Source of the DNA: CAYPAV01 sp964408805
Lineage (GTDB): Bacteria > Pseudomonadota > Alphaproteobacteria > UBA8366
Direction of reading: 5' to 3'
Length of the DNA stretch: 5,880 bases
Assembly (NCBI GenBank): GCA_964408805.1
Contig: CAYPAV010000048.1
Location: 1 to 5,880 of the forward strand
The translations under genes and the position numbers were made by a program. Below the pieces are notes generated by a model, which searched no databases, was not told the origin of the DNA, and saw only the letters and a list, made by a program, of their open reading frames with translations. Shown here in pieces: positions 5,700-5,880 of the stretch; the first letter of the stretch is position 1, and every line of letters begins with the position of its first letter.

Positions 5700-5826
5700 G
5701 AGGCGTGCATCCGGGTCACCACTGGGTTCTCCGCCGGCGGCTTTTCGGCGTTGCGTATCTGCTGATCCAATGCCTTCACGAACGGTTCGTCCTCGCCATA
5801 CTTCTTCGCGAGACGATCCCGTCGGC
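5681..5826 (-). pseudogene. Upstream part of the same phage-type protein, in a different frame
   Basis: In the frame ending at the TAA at 5681-5683 the codons are rich in third-position G+C (roughly three quarters by hand count). They read R-L-A-K-K-Y-G-E-D-E-P-F-V-K-A-L-D-Q-Q-I, then N-P-V-V-T-R-M-H-A-S-M-R-T-G-T and stop. The frame that continues downstream has much lower third-position G+C here (about 40 percent), so the coding signal switches by one base near 5690. The simplest reading is one ancestral gene broken by an indel; a sequencing error is also possible. The frame stays open to the right into the edge repeat, where it no longer looks like coding sequence. No start codon is assigned. 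Confidence 0.45.
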
Positions 5827-5877
5827 GTGACCTGCCCCCAGGTTTCGTACCAATCGTTATGTTAGACCTTGCTCGTT
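5822..5877 (-). repeat. Right copy of the dispersed repeat, inverted relative to the left copy
   Basis: On the minus strand this matches positions 1-56 at 54 of 56 bases, with the first 45 identical. The flanks inside the window diverge immediately: AT-rich non-coding DNA at the left and phage-like coding DNA at the right. Three bases further out (5878-5880) it also matches the flank of the third copy. Where the left copy has ATG (50-52) this copy has ACG (5826-5828, minus strand). Confidence 0.9.
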
Positions 5878-5880
5878 GTT

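Noticed and set aside
1..5880. Circular element or phage with terminal repeats
   Set aside because: The edge repeats are inverted, not direct, so they do not indicate a circular or terminally redundant molecule, and no replication or packaging genes are present.
1..5880. CRISPR array, tRNA or rRNA genes
   Set aside because: The only repeat family has three copies far apart without regular spacing, and no tRNA- or rRNA-like sequence was recognised.

Overview
The window is GC-rich bacterial DNA with high G+C at third codon positions. The gene content fits a proteobacterium, perhaps an alphaproteobacterium, but that placement is inferred from gene families and is weak. Five intact genes lie on the + strand between 340 and 4580. 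The minus strand from 4654 to the right edge holds broken genes. Both window edges carry the same roughly 56-bp sequence in inverted orientation, and a third, diverged copy sits at 285-337.

Layout. 1-56: left repeat copy. 57-284: non-coding DNA with one strong GC-rich inverted repeat. 285-337: third repeat copy, which directly abuts the first gene and contains its Shine-Dalgarno sequence. 340-1244: two adjacent single-domain MaoC (hot-dog) proteins, the first with the hydratase Asp/His pair and the second without it. 1334-2377: an FMN-dependent nitronate-monooxygenase-like protein. 2374-3714: a PaaK-like acyl/aryl-CoA ligase whose start overlaps the preceding stop (ATGA). 3834-4580: a short-chain dehydrogenase/reductase that lacks the canonical catalytic Tyr and Ser. 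4587-4610: hairpin after the last + gene. 4654-5088 (minus): the C-terminal quarter or so of a flavin-containing monooxygenase. About 5010-5826 (minus): coding-like remains of a phage-type large protein, split by a frame change near 5690. 5822-5877: right repeat copy.

Function (inference). A CoA ligase, a MaoC hydratase pair, an SDR and an FMN oxidoreductase together suggest a small catabolic operon: a carboxylic acid is activated to its CoA ester and processed by beta-oxidation-like steps. The substrate cannot be read from the sequence. The monooxygenase fragment may be a relic of the same or a neighbouring pathway.

Most unusual points: the three-copy repeat bracketing the window, the paired active/degenerate MaoC proteins, the SDR with a rewritten active site, and the junction of a truncated monooxygenase with phage-like sequence. 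The outer repeats coincide with the window edges, so they may simply mark where an assembly broke at a multicopy repeat. A true 5.9-kb mobile unit is not demonstrated, and no transposase or integrase is visible.
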